Positions 1 to 10,300 of a DNA stretch of 64,000 nt are shown here, piece after piece. The stretch lies in the NCBI RefSeq assembly GCF_000429845.1, contig NZ_AUCQ01000007.1, positions 124,001 through 188,000 of the forward strand. The letters run 5' to 3'. Below the pieces are notes generated by a model that had not been told where the DNA came from, did not search any database, and worked only from the letters and a program-made list of their open reading frames with translations. The DNA comes from Comamonas composti DSM 21721 (GTDB lineage Bacteria > Pseudomonadota > Gammaproteobacteria > Burkholderiales > Burkholderiaceae_C). The number at the start of each line of letters is the position of its first letter. The first letter of the stretch is position 1. The position numbers and the translations under genes were made by a program.

Positions 1-355
1 GAAGATTGATCTCCAGCATGCGGCGCATCACGGCCAGATCCCCGATCTCCGCCGTATCAAAGCCCCCGGCCACGCCTGCATTGGCAATCACCAGATCCGG
101 CAGACCTGCACGCGCCATCCAGTCCCGGGCCACCTGCTGCATGGCCTGGGCACGGCTGACATCGGGCGTATAGACACCACAGCGCCCCGGGGCCGAGGCT
201 GCCAGTGCCTCGAGTGCGGGCCTGTCCAGGCCCAGCAGCGCAACATGGGCACCTTGTGCCAAAAGCGTGCGTGCCAGTGCCTGGCCCAGACCACCGCAGG
301 CGCCGGTGACAACGGCATTCTGAAAACCATGGCGTAAAACGGTTGCAGATCTCAT
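1..355 (-). CDS. Short-chain dehydrogenase/reductase, C-terminal part outside window
   Basis: The first 118 codons of an NAD(P)-dependent oxidoreductase run off the left edge. The start ATG is the complement of 353-355. The N-terminal Rossmann glycine motif TGACGGLG lies at residues 17-24 and the NAG structural motif at residues 92-94, both in the positions typical of classical SDRs. The catalytic Tyr-x3-Lys lies beyond the window, so substrate and completeness cannot be judged. It is divergent from an IclR-type regulator about 95 bp away, a layout that often means the regulator controls the enzyme gene; that link is inferred. Confidence 0.85.
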   Translation of the reverse strand, partial: MRSATVLRHGFQNAVVTGACGGLGQALARTLLAQGAHVALLGLDRPALEALAASAPGRCGVYTPDVSRAQAMQQVARDWMARAGLPDLVIANAGVAGGFDTAEIGDLAVMRRMLEINL

Positions 356-449
356 GCGATAGCTGCCATCAAACAAACTTGCCGCAACTCTAGGCCTTAT
401 GCCTAGAATGCTTGAAATTTTTGCGAATTTGTCTCGAATTTTGAGATTT

Positions 450-1208
450 ATGCAAGAAACCTCAAGCTCACCAGGCCTGCGCCTGTTCGATCTGCTGGAA
501 ATCCTGGTGCGCGAAGCCAGGCCCTTGACCTTGGCCGAGGCCGTGGCCGCCAGCGGCTGGCCCAAGCCCAGCGTGCACAGACTGCTGATTCAGCTGGAAT
601 CCGGCGGCCTGCTGACACGCGCCCTCGACGGGCGGCGCTATGCGCCCACGACGCGCCTGCTCAACCTTGCCGAAGCTGTTCTGACGTCGGGTGCGCGGCA
701 CGGCGTACGCCACGCGGTGCTGCGCCAATTGGTGGCCGATGTGGGCGAGAGCTGCAATCTCACGGCGCTCGCAGGCGTGCAAGTGCTTTACCTGGATCGG
801 ATTGAGTCGGCATTTCCCTTGCAACTCAACCTCCGGCCCGGCACCAAGGTGCCGCTGCATTGCTCAGCCAGCGGCAAGCTGCTGCTGGCACATTTGCCAG
901 CCAGCCGGCGTGCTGCCCTGCTCGACGGCTTGCCGCTTACGCACCATACGGCGACCACACTGACCAGTCGCAGCGCCCTGGATGAGGAGTTGCGTCGCAT
1001 ACGCAAGACCGGCCATGCCGTGGATGCCGAAGAATTTGTGCCCGGCCTGGTCTGTGTGGCCGTCCCCGTACCCGCAAGTGATGCGCGCAGCGTGCGCTGC
1101 GCGCTGGCCCTTCAGGCCCCGAGCGCGCGCATCAGCCTGAGCCAGTTGCTCGAAAAACTACCCCGCCTCAAGGCAGCCGCCACAGCCCTGACACGTACCA
1201 TGGGTTGA
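450..1208 (+). CDS. IclR family transcriptional regulator
   Basis: A 252-residue DNA-binding regulator. The N-terminal winged helix-turn-helix covers roughly residues 5-65 (LRLFDLLEILV, then KPSVHRLLIQLESGGLL). The C-terminal effector domain contains the family signature around LHCSASGKLLLAHLP and EEFVPGLVCVAVPV. An in-frame ATG exists upstream at 399, but it adds 17 residues not expected in the family and neither start has a convincing ribosome site, so 450 is preferred with moderate certainty. IclR proteins usually control catabolic genes; the divergent SDR gene is the natural target candidate (inferred). The effector is unknown. Confidence 0.88.
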   Translation: MQETSSSPGLRLFDLLEILVREARPLTLAEAVAASGWPKPSVHRLLIQLESGGLLTRALDGRRYAPTTRLLNLAEAVLTSGARHGVRHAVLRQLVADVGESCNLTALAGVQVLYLDRIESAFPLQLNLRPGTKVPLHCSASGKLLLAHLPASRRAALLDGLPLTHHTATTLTSRSALDEELRRIRKTGHAVDAEEFVPGLVCVAVPVPASDARSVRCALALQAPSARISLSQLLEKLPRLKAAATALTRTMG

Positions 1209-1303
1209 ATGGAGAAGAGCGCCCTCTCTCGGCTATCTGCCTGCGTGAAGCAGGCCTGCATGAGACTGCATCTATGCAGCGCCACGAAGGCACGGAAAAT
1301 ATC

Positions 1304-1337
1304 TTTTTGATAGCTGGAAGCGCTCTCCAGACAAGCG
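1304..1337. repeat. Family B repeat, short copy
   Basis: The gap 1209-1393 contains a ttgatagctggaagcgct segment followed by acaagcg. This matches the gatagct..cagcgc..aagcg pattern seen at about nine other places in this window. No gene is seen in the gap. Confidence 0.55.
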
Positions 1338-1393
1338 TTTGAGTTCTAAAACACGCAAAACTCAAGCAATTGGAGTAGCGCCGTGGAGACAGC

Positions 1394-1918
1394 TCAGTTG
1401 CCTCGCTTGAGCCCCAGAGCCCCCAGCATTTGCCCTGTCTGCTCTTGCATTTGACTGAACAGGTTCTGCGACTGCTCCATATAGCCGCTCATCATGCTTT
1501 GCAACATGGGAGACTGCATGCGCATGAACTGCCCCCAGGCCTCAGGCGAAGTCGTATTTGACTGCTCGTTCAACTGCTTTTGGAAGTCGCTGAACATCTG
1601 CACGTTCTTTTCGATATACGCTCCCATGTAGCCCTGCATGGCATGACCATAGAAACGAATGATGTTCGCCAGCATGGCCTCGGAAAACATGGGCACGCCG
1701 CCAGCCTCCTCCTCAAGCAGGATCTGCAACAGGATGGAGCGAGTCAAATCCTCATCGGTCTTGGCATCCTTGACCAACACCGGCACATTCTCCATGACCA
1801 ACTGCTTGACCTGGGCCAACGTGATGTACGAAGAGGAGCTGGTATCGTAAAGCCTTCTGTTGGGGTACTTCTTGATTACACGCTGCACAGCGGCAGTGGC
1901 TTGATTAGTGCCTTGCAT
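1394..1918 (-). CDS. phaR: Polyhydroxyalkanoate synthesis repressor PhaR
   Basis: A 174-residue regulator of polyhydroxyalkanoate (PHA) storage. The N-terminal DNA-binding/PHB-accumulation domain is recognisable at about residues 14-70 (VIKKYPNRRLYDTSSSSYIT). A central PHB-accumulation regulatory domain follows at about 75-115. The C-terminal region is Gln/Met-rich and helical. In the family, PhaR represses phasin genes and binds nascent PHA granules as a sensor of polymer. No PHA synthase or phasin gene is in the window, so this copy is unlinked or its partners lie elsewhere. Length and start agree with the family. Confidence 0.93.
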   Translation of the reverse strand: MQGTNQATAAVQRVIKKYPNRRLYDTSSSSYITLAQVKQLVMENVPVLVKDAKTDEDLTRSILLQILLEEEAGGVPMFSEAMLANIIRFYGHAMQGYMGAYIEKNVQMFSDFQKQLNEQSNTTSPEAWGQFMRMQSPMLQSMMSGYMEQSQNLFSQMQEQTGQMLGALGLKRGN

Positions 1919-2125
1919 TCATTCTCCTCATGCGGGACATGCCCACAAAAAACTGCCCATCATGGCAGTCGCACCCTGCTCACAGGGTATCTATTGCGGC
2001 GCAGCAGATTCTAGGCAGCCTGCCTTGACCGGAGCGCAGCACTAACCCTGACCGGCCCCATTCTTAGTGCGGTGGCGCACGCCGTCCAGAAGGATGGCCG
2101 CCACATCGCTCAAAAATACTTTCTT

Positions 2126-2863
2126 TCAGCGCATTTGCACTGAGCCTGAGACATTCACCACCACCTGGGTCTTGCCTGCCTCCACAGGCAGGGCATCTGC
2201 TTCTGCACCGCCAAATTTGGCCATGCTGCCGACCGCACGGGCGCGGAAAACCGGCATGACGCCACCGCCGCTGCTGTTGACGCTGACTTCGCGCAGGCTA
2301 TAACCCGTGAAGCCGAAATTCCTGGCCAAGGACTCTGCGCGCTGCTTGAACTGCTCAACGGCCTTAGCCTGCGCCTGAGATTCGACCTTTTCACGGGCCT
2401 CCCTGGAAAGACCAAACTCCAAGCCGCTCAAAGGCATGTCCTGGACCTTTGAGGCCGTCTGTGTAATGCGTGCAAAGTCACGCCCCTGGAGCAGGATCTC
2501 GGCACGGCCCTGCCACCCATCGAGTTTGCCATCCTTGGCATAGCGTGGATAAACGCCGAAATTACCCGAGCTGACCTCCATCCGGCCAGCCTGCTCGGCG
2601 CTCTTGGCCTGCACCAGGGCCGCTGCCACAATTTTCTGCAACTGGGCCTGGACAGCCGATGCATCCCGGCCTTCACGCATGACGGCAAGCGTGGCCGACA
2701 ACCAGTCCTGGCTGACCTCAACACTCGCATCGGCCGACAACTGCAGCACGTTTGCCGGCACCTCGACAGCCTGCGCGCGCGCAACGCCGGAAACCAACAA
2801 CGCGCATGAAGCGAGAGTCAGTGGCAGTTGGGTGCGCACCAAGGATTTCAGAAGCTTGTTCAT
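2126..2863 (-). CDS. SIMPL domain-containing periplasmic protein (DUF541)
   Basis: A 245-residue secreted protein. Residues 1-32 form a Sec signal peptide ending ARAQA. The rest matches the SIMPL/DUF541 fold: VQLSADASVEVSQDW-type N-terminal strand, a central region around GWQGRAEILLQGRDF, and a C-terminal KTQVVVNVSGSVQ strand. The family's biochemical role is not established; members occur in bacterial periplasms. The gene stands alone on this strand, with phaR about 0.2 kb downstream and the divergent OmpR-type gene on the other side. The 1919-2125 gap shows no further gene. Confidence 0.85.
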   Translation of the reverse strand: MNKLLKSLVRTQLPLTLASCALLVSGVARAQAVEVPANVLQLSADASVEVSQDWLSATLAVMREGRDASAVQAQLQKIVAAALVQAKSAEQAGRMEVSSGNFGVYPRYAKDGKLDGWQGRAEILLQGRDFARITQTASKVQDMPLSGLEFGLSREAREKVESQAQAKAVEQFKQRAESLARNFGFTGYSLREVSVNSSGGGVMPVFRARAVGSMAKFGGAEADALPVEAGKTQVVVNVSGSVQMR

Positions 2864-3142
2864 GCTTTCCCTTTCATATCTTGCGAATCCAGTTCAGATG
2901 CTTGCATCTTTACATGGGACATCGAGGCCTTACATAGGTTTCATTTCAATTAGATCCAAAAATGAAAACAAACCTGTATCAAAGGCTCTTTTTTCAGGAC
3001 AACAAATGGAAAGAAACATTTATCGTCCCAAATTCAAACGCAACATTTGTAACACCAGGCAAAAGTCTAGCTATTTCCAAGGACTTTTAAACGCAGGCTG
3101 GTAACAATGGCCGCTATTACGAATGACGTAACAAGGATGACC

Positions 3143-3874
3143 ATGGCGACTACGACAAACCGCACCGACAAGATCTTGGTCGTGGATGATGACGCACGCA
3201 TCCGCGACCTGCTGCGCCGCTATCTGACGCAGGAAGGCTTCGAGATCATGATTGCCGAGGATGGCAAGGCTCTCAACCGCATCTTGCTGCGAGAGACCGT
3301 TGATCTGATCGTGCTTGACCTCATGATGCCCGGCGAAGATGGCCTCTCGATATGCCGGCGTCTGCGCTCGGCAAATGACCGCACTCCAATCATCATGCTC
3401 ACGGCCAAAGGAGAGGATGTAGACCGCATCGTGGGCCTGGAAGTGGGTGCGGATGACTATCTGGGAAAACCCTTCAACCCCCGAGAGCTGCTGGCCCGCA
3501 TTCACGCCGTGTTGCGCCGTCGTCCTCCTCAGGAAGCACCAGGAGCCCCTTCAGGCGACAACGAGGTGGTGAGCTTCGGCCCCTTTAGTTTCGACCTGGG
3601 CACACGTGTGCTGCAAAAAAATGGCGAAGAACTGCCCCTGACCACGGGCGAGTTCGCCATGCTAAAGGCGCTGGTACGCCACCCGCGCCAGCCTTTGTCG
3701 CGTGAAAAGCTGGCCTTGCTGGCACGTGGCCGCGAGTTCGAGCCTTTTGACCGCAGCCTTGATGTGCAGGTCTCACGCCTGCGCAAACTCATAGAAGAAG
3801 ATGCAGCCGCTCCGCGCTATATACAGACTGTCTGGGGCGTGGGCTATGTATTTGTGCCTGATGGAGCGAACTGA
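3143..3874 (+). CDS. ompR: OmpR-type response regulator
   Basis: A 243-residue two-component response regulator. The receiver domain (residues about 10-125) has the acidic pair in VVDDD, the phosphoacceptor Asp59 in VLDLMMP and the conserved Lys109 in LGKPFNP. An OmpR/PhoB winged-helix domain follows, ending VWGVGYVFVP. The start at 3143 is chosen because aagga (3133-3137) lies five bases upstream; in-frame ATGs at 3107 and 3137 lack such a site. The sensor kinase gene follows after a 419-bp gap instead of being directly coupled. The phospho-acceptor chemistry is known for the family; the target genes are not evident here. Confidence 0.92.
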   Translation: MATTTNRTDKILVVDDDARIRDLLRRYLTQEGFEIMIAEDGKALNRILLRETVDLIVLDLMMPGEDGLSICRRLRSANDRTPIIMLTAKGEDVDRIVGLEVGADDYLGKPFNPRELLARIHAVLRRRPPQEAPGAPSGDNEVVSFGPFSFDLGTRVLQKNGEELPLTTGEFAMLKALVRHPRQPLSREKLALLARGREFEPFDRSLDVQVSRLRKLIEEDAAAPRYIQTVWGVGYVFVPDGAN

Positions 3875-4293
3875 CAGCCCTAGCCGCAGCATTCAGGCTT
3901 TGCTTTCAGCCAAGCGTCCTCCAAGCCTTGTGATGGTCAAGCCCATCCCAGGGCTTTTCATGCACTGCTGTCTGTGCAGACCTGCATCGATCTGCATACC
4001 TTCATGAAAGCGTCGTACAAAGCTCCCGTTGCCTACCCACAGAAGCCTCGACAGAACTTGAGCCAGGCCTGCAGCCTTTGTCGGCCCATGCTGAAACACG
4101 ACACAATAGGACACCTCACGGCCCCCCCGTCACAGCCAGGGTTCATCTTCGGCACGGCATGTGAAACTGGCATCCGATATGCCTGTACGACTCGATAAGG
4201 GCAGGCAAATGCCCCCAACCAGAAGTTCGACAAGTTTCCGATTCAGAGCTGCTGACTGAACCACCTCTTACGCCTTCGAGCAGACTACTCACA
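3875..4293. other. Intergenic gap inside the two-component pair
   Basis: A 419-bp stretch between the response regulator and its kinase has no ORF with recognisable coding character on either strand, no clear terminator hairpin with a T-run, and none of the three repeat families. A separate promoter for the kinase gene is plausible but I could not define it. Confidence 0.5.
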
Positions 4294-5796
4294 ATGAGTG
4301 CCTTTCACTCCGCCCAGCCCGAGGCCACCGGCCCGGCGCCGCTTGTTTACGAGCGGCGCGCGGCGCCACGCTCGCCTCTGGGGCTCAATCTTTTCTGGCG
4401 TACCTTTTGTTTGCTCGCCCTGCTGCTTGTGGGCAGCATTCTTGCCTGGCTGCAGACACTGCGGGCCTTCGAGTTCGAGCCGCGCACCCTGCATACTGCT
4501 CAGCAGATTGCCTCGCTGGTCAATCTGAGCCGCGCAGCCCTGGTCCACTCCGATGCCATCAACCGCGTCTCGCTGATCAAGACCATGGCCGATCAGGAAG
4601 GGGTGCGCATTCTGCCGCGCGAGCCCGGCGACAGCTTCGAGCTGCTCGATCAAAGCACGCTGGGCAAGCGCCTGACCGAAGAGCTGACCCGTCGTCTCGG
4701 CTACGGCACGATTGTTGCCCGTAGCGTCAATGGTGAACCAGGCCTGTGGGTTGGCTTTACCATCAACGGCGACCGCAACTGGCTGCTCATGGACCGTTCG
4801 CGCTTCACGCCCGCCAGCGGACGAACCTGGCTGATCTGGTTGATCACGGCCGGCATTCTCTCCCTGGCTGGGGCTGCCATCATTGCGCGCCTGATCAACC
4901 ACCCCCTCAAACAGCTCTCGGATGCCGCCAACCGCGTGCGCGAAGGCGACTTCGACACCAGCCAGCTCGACGAGGAGGCCGTGACCAGCGAGATTCGCGA
5001 GGTCAACATAGGCTTTAACCGCATGGCACAGAAACTGGCCAAGCTGGAGCAAGACCGCGCCGTCATGCTGGCAGGCATCTCTCATGACCTGCGCACGCCC
5101 CTGGCCCGGCTGCGCCTGGAAACCGAGATGAGCGTCATCGACGAAGTGGCACGCGAGCACATGGTGGCCGACATCGTGCAGCTCGATGCCACCATAGACA
5201 AATTTTTGGACTATGCCCGCCCCGACCATGTGACGCTCGGGCCCGTGAACCTGCTGGCCGTGGTGTCGTCCTGCGTCTACGCAGTGCAGGATCACCATGA
5301 GCTCCAGATCAACATGAACGTACCCGAGGGTCTGTTCGTGCTCGCCGACGAGGTGGAACTCGCGCGCGTCATCTCCAACCTGTTCGAAAACGCACGCCGG
5401 TACGGCAAGACGCCGGACACCGAAACCACCTATGTGGATGTCAGCGCCAAGGATCGTGAAAGCTGGGTCGTGGTACGCATACGCGACCACGGCCTGGGCG
5501 TGCCATCAGATCATCTGCCGAATCTGACCCAGCCTTTTTTCCGCGGCGACTCGGCACGCACAGCAGCCGCAGGCGCAGGCCTGGGCCTGTCCATCGTGGA
5601 CAAGACCGTGCAGCGCATGGGTGGCGTGTTTGCGCTGTCCAACTCCTCCACGGGTGGCCTGGTGGCCCATGTGCAATTGCAGCGCGCCACCAACGTGGTC
5701 AAGGGTGATGAGCCCGAGCAGCGCCTGCAGCGTCCGCAGATCAAGCGCCAGTTGCCTCCGCGCCGAAATGGCGGCGAGGGAGAGACCTTGCTTTGA
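4294..5796 (+). CDS. envZ: EnvZ-like sensor histidine kinase
   Basis: A 500-residue inner-membrane kinase. A transmembrane helix lies at about residues 32-52, a periplasmic sensor part follows, and a second helix lies at about 175-198, then a HAMP linker (HPLKQLSDAANRVREGDF). The H-box is ISHDLRTPLARL, with the phosphorylated residue at His264. The ATPase domain shows the N-box NLFENARRYG, G1 DHGLGVP, F-box PFFRG and G2 GAGLGLSIV, so it appears catalytically complete. It follows the OmpR-type gene on the same strand and very likely phosphorylates it. The C-terminal tail after the ATPase domain is basic and Pro/Arg-rich. Confidence 0.92.
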   Translation: MSAFHSAQPEATGPAPLVYERRAAPRSPLGLNLFWRTFCLLALLLVGSILAWLQTLRAFEFEPRTLHTAQQIASLVNLSRAALVHSDAINRVSLIKTMADQEGVRILPREPGDSFELLDQSTLGKRLTEELTRRLGYGTIVARSVNGEPGLWVGFTINGDRNWLLMDRSRFTPASGRTWLIWLITAGILSLAGAAIIARLINHPLKQLSDAANRVREGDFDTSQLDEEAVTSEIREVNIGFNRMAQKLAKLEQDRAVMLAGISHDLRTPLARLRLETEMSVIDEVAREHMVADIVQLDATIDKFLDYARPDHVTLGPVNLLAVVSSCVYAVQDHHELQINMNVPEGLFVLADEVELARVISNLFENARRYGKTPDTETTYVDVSAKDRESWVVVRIRDHGLGVPSDHLPNLTQPFFRGDSARTAAAGAGLGLSIVDKTVQRMGGVFALSNSSTGGLVAHVQLQRATNVVKGDEPEQRLQRPQIKRQLPPRRNGGEGETLL

Positions 5797-5797
5797 A

Positions 5798-6277
5798 TCA
5801 GCGGCGGTAAAGCAAGGCCACGGCGCGCGCCTCCATGGCCTGCTGCTGGCCCACGGGCCCAAGCTTTTCAGCGGTCTTGGCCTTGACATTGACCTGATCC
5901 AGTTGCAGCCCAAGGGCCTGGCTGATGCGCTCACGCATGGCCGGAATATGAGCAGCCAGCTTGGGCGCCTGGGCAATGACCGTGCTGTCGATATTGCCTA
6001 TCTCCAGCCCCGTGGCACGCACGCGGCTCGCGGCCTCCACCAGCAAAGTCACGGAATCCGCGCCCTTGAAGCACTCGTCGGTATCGGGAAAATGCCGGCC
6101 TATGTCCCCCAGGGCCGCAGCGCCCAGCAAGGCATCGGTGATCGCATGCAGCAGCACATCGGCATCGGAATGCCCGAGCAGCCCCAGCACATGCGGCACC
6201 TCCACGCCTCCCAGAATCAGCTTGCGCCCGGGCACCAGGGCATGAACATCCCAACCTTCACCTATACGAAAAAACAT
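5798..6277 (-). CDS. ispF: 2-C-methyl-D-erythritol 2,4-cyclodiphosphate synthase
   Basis: A 159-residue enzyme of the non-mevalonate (MEP) isoprenoid pathway that cyclises CDP-methylerythritol 2-phosphate with release of CMP. It begins [12 protein letters not shown] with the metal ligands Asp10 and His12. The HSDAD motif (36-40), His44 and the C-terminal [12 protein letters not shown] are all present. The start at 6277 gives the normal family length; an upstream in-frame ATG at 6328 would add 17 untypical residues. The stop lies two bases from the convergent kinase stop. IspD lies immediately upstream on the same strand, so the two may be co-transcribed. Confidence 0.95.
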   Translation of the reverse strand: MFFRIGEGWDVHALVPGRKLILGGVEVPHVLGLLGHSDADVLLHAITDALLGAAALGDIGRHFPDTDECFKGADSVTLLVEAASRVRATGLEIGNIDSTVIAQAPKLAAHIPAMRERISQALGLQLDQVNVKAKTAEKLGPVGQQQAMEARAVALLYRR

Positions 6278-6295
6278 CTCAAACCCTTGTCCAGA

Positions 6296-6345
6296 AAGCG
6301 CTAGCAGCTCTCTATTTTGAAGCAGCAACCAAGAGCTGCAAGCGC
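6296..6345. repeat. Family B repeat between ispD and ispF
   Basis: In the short ispD-ispF gap an aagcgctagcagctc half-site and a gagctgcaagcgc half-site lie head to head. They are the two arms of the family B repeat seen elsewhere in the window. Confidence 0.6.
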
Positions 6346-6358
6346 GATCATCATCCCA

Positions 6359-7174
6359 TCAGAAAAACGGATTGCCCTGAGGCGCCGGCTGATCTCTCTG
6401 CCCCCGGTAGCGCTCCAGCGTGGCCCCATGAACCCGCTGGGCCAGTATGGCTGCAGCCATTGCAAAGTCCTCGGGATAGGTGACTTTGAAATTCTGCGCC
6501 CCTCCCGATACCAGCCTCGGGCTCTGGCCCATGGCTTCCATGGCACTGGCCTCGTCTGTCACTTCATGGCCCGCGCGCAACAAGGCCTGGCGTAGCGCCC
6601 CCAGGCGGAACATCTGAGGCGTCTGGGCCAGCCATTTGTCGTTTCGGTCCAGGGTCGCAGCCACACGCTCGCCATGGGGGCCAATGACGGCCATCTTCAA
6701 GGTATCGGGCAGTTTGTGCGCCAGCAGCCCGCCCACGGCATCGTGCTCGCAGGCAGTGATCAGTGCCTCAATCTGCGCGGGCAGCACAAGGCAGCGGGCC
6801 GCATCGTGCACCAGCACCCAGTCCTGCTCCTGCGCCCCGAGTGCCAGCAAGGCCTGCAAGCCATTGCTCACGGTCGCGGCCCGCGTAGGCCCTCCGCAAG
6901 CCCGGATGCTATAGCGCGATGAAGTCGCGCGCCCTTCCCAGAACCGGTCTCCCGGCGCCACCGCCACCAGGGTCTGGTGCACGCGGGCCACGCCCGCAAA
7001 AGCCGCCAGCGTATGCATGACCATGGGCTTGCCGGCAACCGAATGGTATTGCTTGGGAAGATCTGGTGCTGGACCACCGGGTGCCATCGCGCGCGAGCCT
7101 ATGCCTGCGCAAGGTATCAGCCCCCAGAAACGAATCGGGGCCAGTGGTTGAACCGGCACAAGCAAATCAGTCAT
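6359..7174 (-). CDS. ispD: 2-C-methyl-D-erythritol 4-phosphate cytidylyltransferase
   Basis: A 271-residue nucleotidyltransferase that joins CTP and MEP to form CDP-methylerythritol. The N-terminal CTP-binding loop is WGLIPCAGIGSRA (residues about 17-29), followed by the conserved LPKQY. Further motifs are VLVHDAARCLV and the C-terminal VTYPEDFAMA. It carries a 15-residue N-terminal extension and a 20-residue C-terminal tail relative to the E. coli enzyme. It lies directly upstream of ispF, as in many proteobacteria. Mfd is divergent, about 170 bp away. Confidence 0.94.
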   Translation of the reverse strand: MTDLLVPVQPLAPIRFWGLIPCAGIGSRAMAPGGPAPDLPKQYHSVAGKPMVMHTLAAFAGVARVHQTLVAVAPGDRFWEGRATSSRYSIRACGGPTRAATVSNGLQALLALGAQEQDWVLVHDAARCLVLPAQIEALITACEHDAVGGLLAHKLPDTLKMAVIGPHGERVAATLDRNDKWLAQTPQMFRLGALRQALLRAGHEVTDEASAMEAMGQSPRLVSGGAQNFKVTYPEDFAMAAAILAQRVHGATLERYRGQRDQPAPQGNPFF

Positions 7175-7341
7175 GGGCGCGATTGTAGTGAGGCTAGTGA
7201 GGCGCAGGCGCTCGCCACCTGCCGGGCCTTGCCTGGGGCTGGCCTAAAATCCTGCAACCCCTTACCAGAGCGTGTCGAGGATATCTACGCCCTGCAAGGG
7301 TTTTGTCGTTGCCTCGCTCTCGCCTCACATTGCCCTAGACC

Positions 7342-10300
7342 ATGGATCTGCCCAAGCTCTCTCCCGGAAAACGCCACACCCTGCCTCGCCCCGCAGGCAG
7401 CTCGGACGCATTGCTGCTGGCCCATATCGGCGAGCGTGAGAAGGCTGCAGGCCACGTCACGGCCATCGTCACCGCAGACGCGGCCGATGCCCAGAGATTG
7501 ATAGACGAGATCGCCTTCTTCGCGCCCGGGCTGCGCTGCGCACTGTTTCCCGACTGGGAGACCCTGCCCTACGACAGCTTTTCTCCGCACCAGGATTTGA
7601 TCAGCGAACGCCTGGCCACGCTGTGGCGCATCAACCAGCGCGACAAGGAGCAAGGTGCCGACGTGGTTCTGGTGCCTGCAACCACGGCCCTGTACCGCCT
7701 GGCACCGCCCGCGTTTCTCGCGGGCTATACCTTCGAATTCAAGACCGGGCAAAAGCTCGACGAAGCCAGGCTCAAGGCCCAGCTCACGCTCGCGGGCTAC
7801 CAGCATGTATCGCAGGTCGTCAGCCACGGCGAATACGCGGTGCGCGGCGGCCTGATCGATCTGTTTCCCATGGGCTCGCCCCATCCCTATCGCGTGGACT
7901 TGTTCGATGACGAGATCGACTCCATCCGCACCTTCGACCCCGACACCCAGCGCAGCCTCTACCCTGTGCCCGAGGTACGCCTGCTGCCGGGCCGCGAATT
8001 TCCCCTGGACGAAGATGCGCGCGCCAAGTTCCGCCATCGCTGGCGCGAGCTGCTCGAGGGCGATCCGACCAAGAGCCGCATCTACAAGGACATGGGTGCA
8101 GGCCTGGTCACGGCAGGCATCGAATACTATCTGCCCCTGTTTTTCGACGACACGGCCACCGTGTTCGACTACCTGGGCAGCGACGCCACCGTGGTCCTGC
8201 ATGGCGATCTGGAGCCAGCCTTCCAGCACTTTTGGCAGGACACCAAGGAGCGCTACCGCCTGGTCGCAGGCGACCCCGAGCGCCCGGCTCTGGCGCCCGA
8301 GCTGCTGTTTCTCTCGGCCGAGCAGTTCTACACCCGTGCCAAGGTCCATGCACAACTGGCGCTGCGCCCAGGAACCGAGGATGTGGCCGACAGCGCCATC
8401 TTCCAGAAGCTGGGTGACCTGTCCGTGGTGCGCGGTGCCGAAGATCCCCTGTCAAGACTGCAAAAACATATAGCAGGCAGCGCCCACCGGATCTTGCTTC
8501 TGGCCGAATCCGACGGAAGGCGTGAAAGCCTGCTCGACTTTTTTCGCGCCTCGGGCGTGAACCCGCCAGTGTTTGACTCCCTGGTCGAATTCCAGGCAGA
8601 CACGCAGGAAAAGATAGGCATTGCCACATCCAGCCTCATGACAGGCTTTGCCTGGATGGAGCAGGGGCTGGATTTCGTCACAGAAACCGAGCTGTTCGCC
8701 ACGGCTCCCTCGGGCCGGCGCCGCCGGCGGCAGGAGCAGGTCAGCGATGTGGAGTCGCTGATCAAGGACTTGTCCGAGCTCAAGGTCGGCGACCCCGTGG
8801 TCCATGCCGACCACGGCATAGGCCGCTACCAGGGCCTGATCAACATGGACATGGGCCAGACGACCCCCGACGGCACGCCGGCGCTGCAGGAGTTTCTGCA
8901 CCTCGAATACGCAGGCAGCGCCGTGCTCTATGTGCCTGTCAGCCAGCTGCAGCTGATCTCCCGCTACACCGGCGTCTCGCCCGAGGACGCCCCGCTGCAC
9001 AAGCTGGGCGGCACACAATGGGAAAAGGCCAAGCGCAAGGCAGCCGAGCAAGTGCGCGACTCTGCGGCCGAGCTGCTCAACATCTATGCGCGCCGGGCTG
9101 CGCGCCAGGGCCATGCATTCCGCTTCCCGGCGGCCGACTACGAACAGTTCGTGGCCGACTTCGGCTTCGAGGAAACCGCCGATCAACGTGCAGCCATACA
9201 CGCCGTCATACAGGACATGATCAGCCCCCAGCCCATGGACCGGCTGGTCTGCGGCGATGTGGGCTTTGGCAAGACCGAAGTTGCGCTGCGCGCAGCCTTT
9301 GTGGCAGCCATGGGCGGCAAGCAGGTGGCGTTTCTCGCGCCGACCACGCTGCTGGCCGAGCAGCACTACCAGACGCTGGTGGACCGCTTCTCGAAATGGC
9401 CGATCAAGGTGGCCGAGGTCTCGCGCTTTCGCTCGGGCAAGGAGATCACGGCAGCCGTCAAGGGCATTGCCGAGGGCACGGTGGACATCGTCGTGGGCAC
9501 GCACAAGCTCTTGAGCGAATCCACGCAGTTCAAGAACCTGGGGCTCTTGATCATCGACGAGGAGCACCGCTTTGGCGTGCGCCACAAGGAGGCCATGAAG
9601 GCCATGCGCGCCGAAGTCGATGTGCTCACGCTCACGGCCACCCCCATTCCGCGCACCATGGGTATGGCACTCGAAGGCCTGCGCGACCTGTCGGTCATCG
9701 CCACCGCGCCCCAGCGCCGCCTGGCCATCAAGACCTTTGTGAGAAGCGAGAGCACGGGCGTGATACGCGAAGCCGTGCTGCGCGAATTGAAGCGCGGCGG
9801 CCAGATCTACTTCCTGCACAACGAGATCGAGACCATAGAGAACCGCCGGCAAAAGCTCGAAGAGATCCTGCCCGAGGCGCGCATCGCCGTGGCCCACGGC
9901 CAGATGCCCGAGCGCGAACTGGAGCGCGTGATGCGCGACTTCGTGGCCCAGCGCTTCAACATATTGCTGTGCTCGACCATCATCGAGACCGGCATCGATG
10001 TGCCGTCGGCCAACACCATACTCATGAGCCGGGCCGACAAGTTCGGCCTGGCCCAGTTGCATCAACTCCGCGGCCGCGTGGGCCGCAGCCACCATCAGGC
10101 CTATGCCTATCTCATGGTCCCCGACCTCGACAGCCTGACCAAGCAGGCGCAGCAGCGGCTAGAGGCCATCCAGCAGATGGAAGAGCTGGGCTCGGGCTTT
10201 TACCTGGCCATGCATGACCTGGAAATCCGCGGCGCCGGCGAGGTGCTGGGCGAAAACCAGAGCGGCAACATGATGGAAGTGGGCTTTCAGCTCTACAACG

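Noticed and set aside
8452-10095. Long minus-strand open frame inside mfd
   Set aside because: It lies entirely antisense to a conserved mfd, and its sequence has the composition of a shadow frame with no domain.
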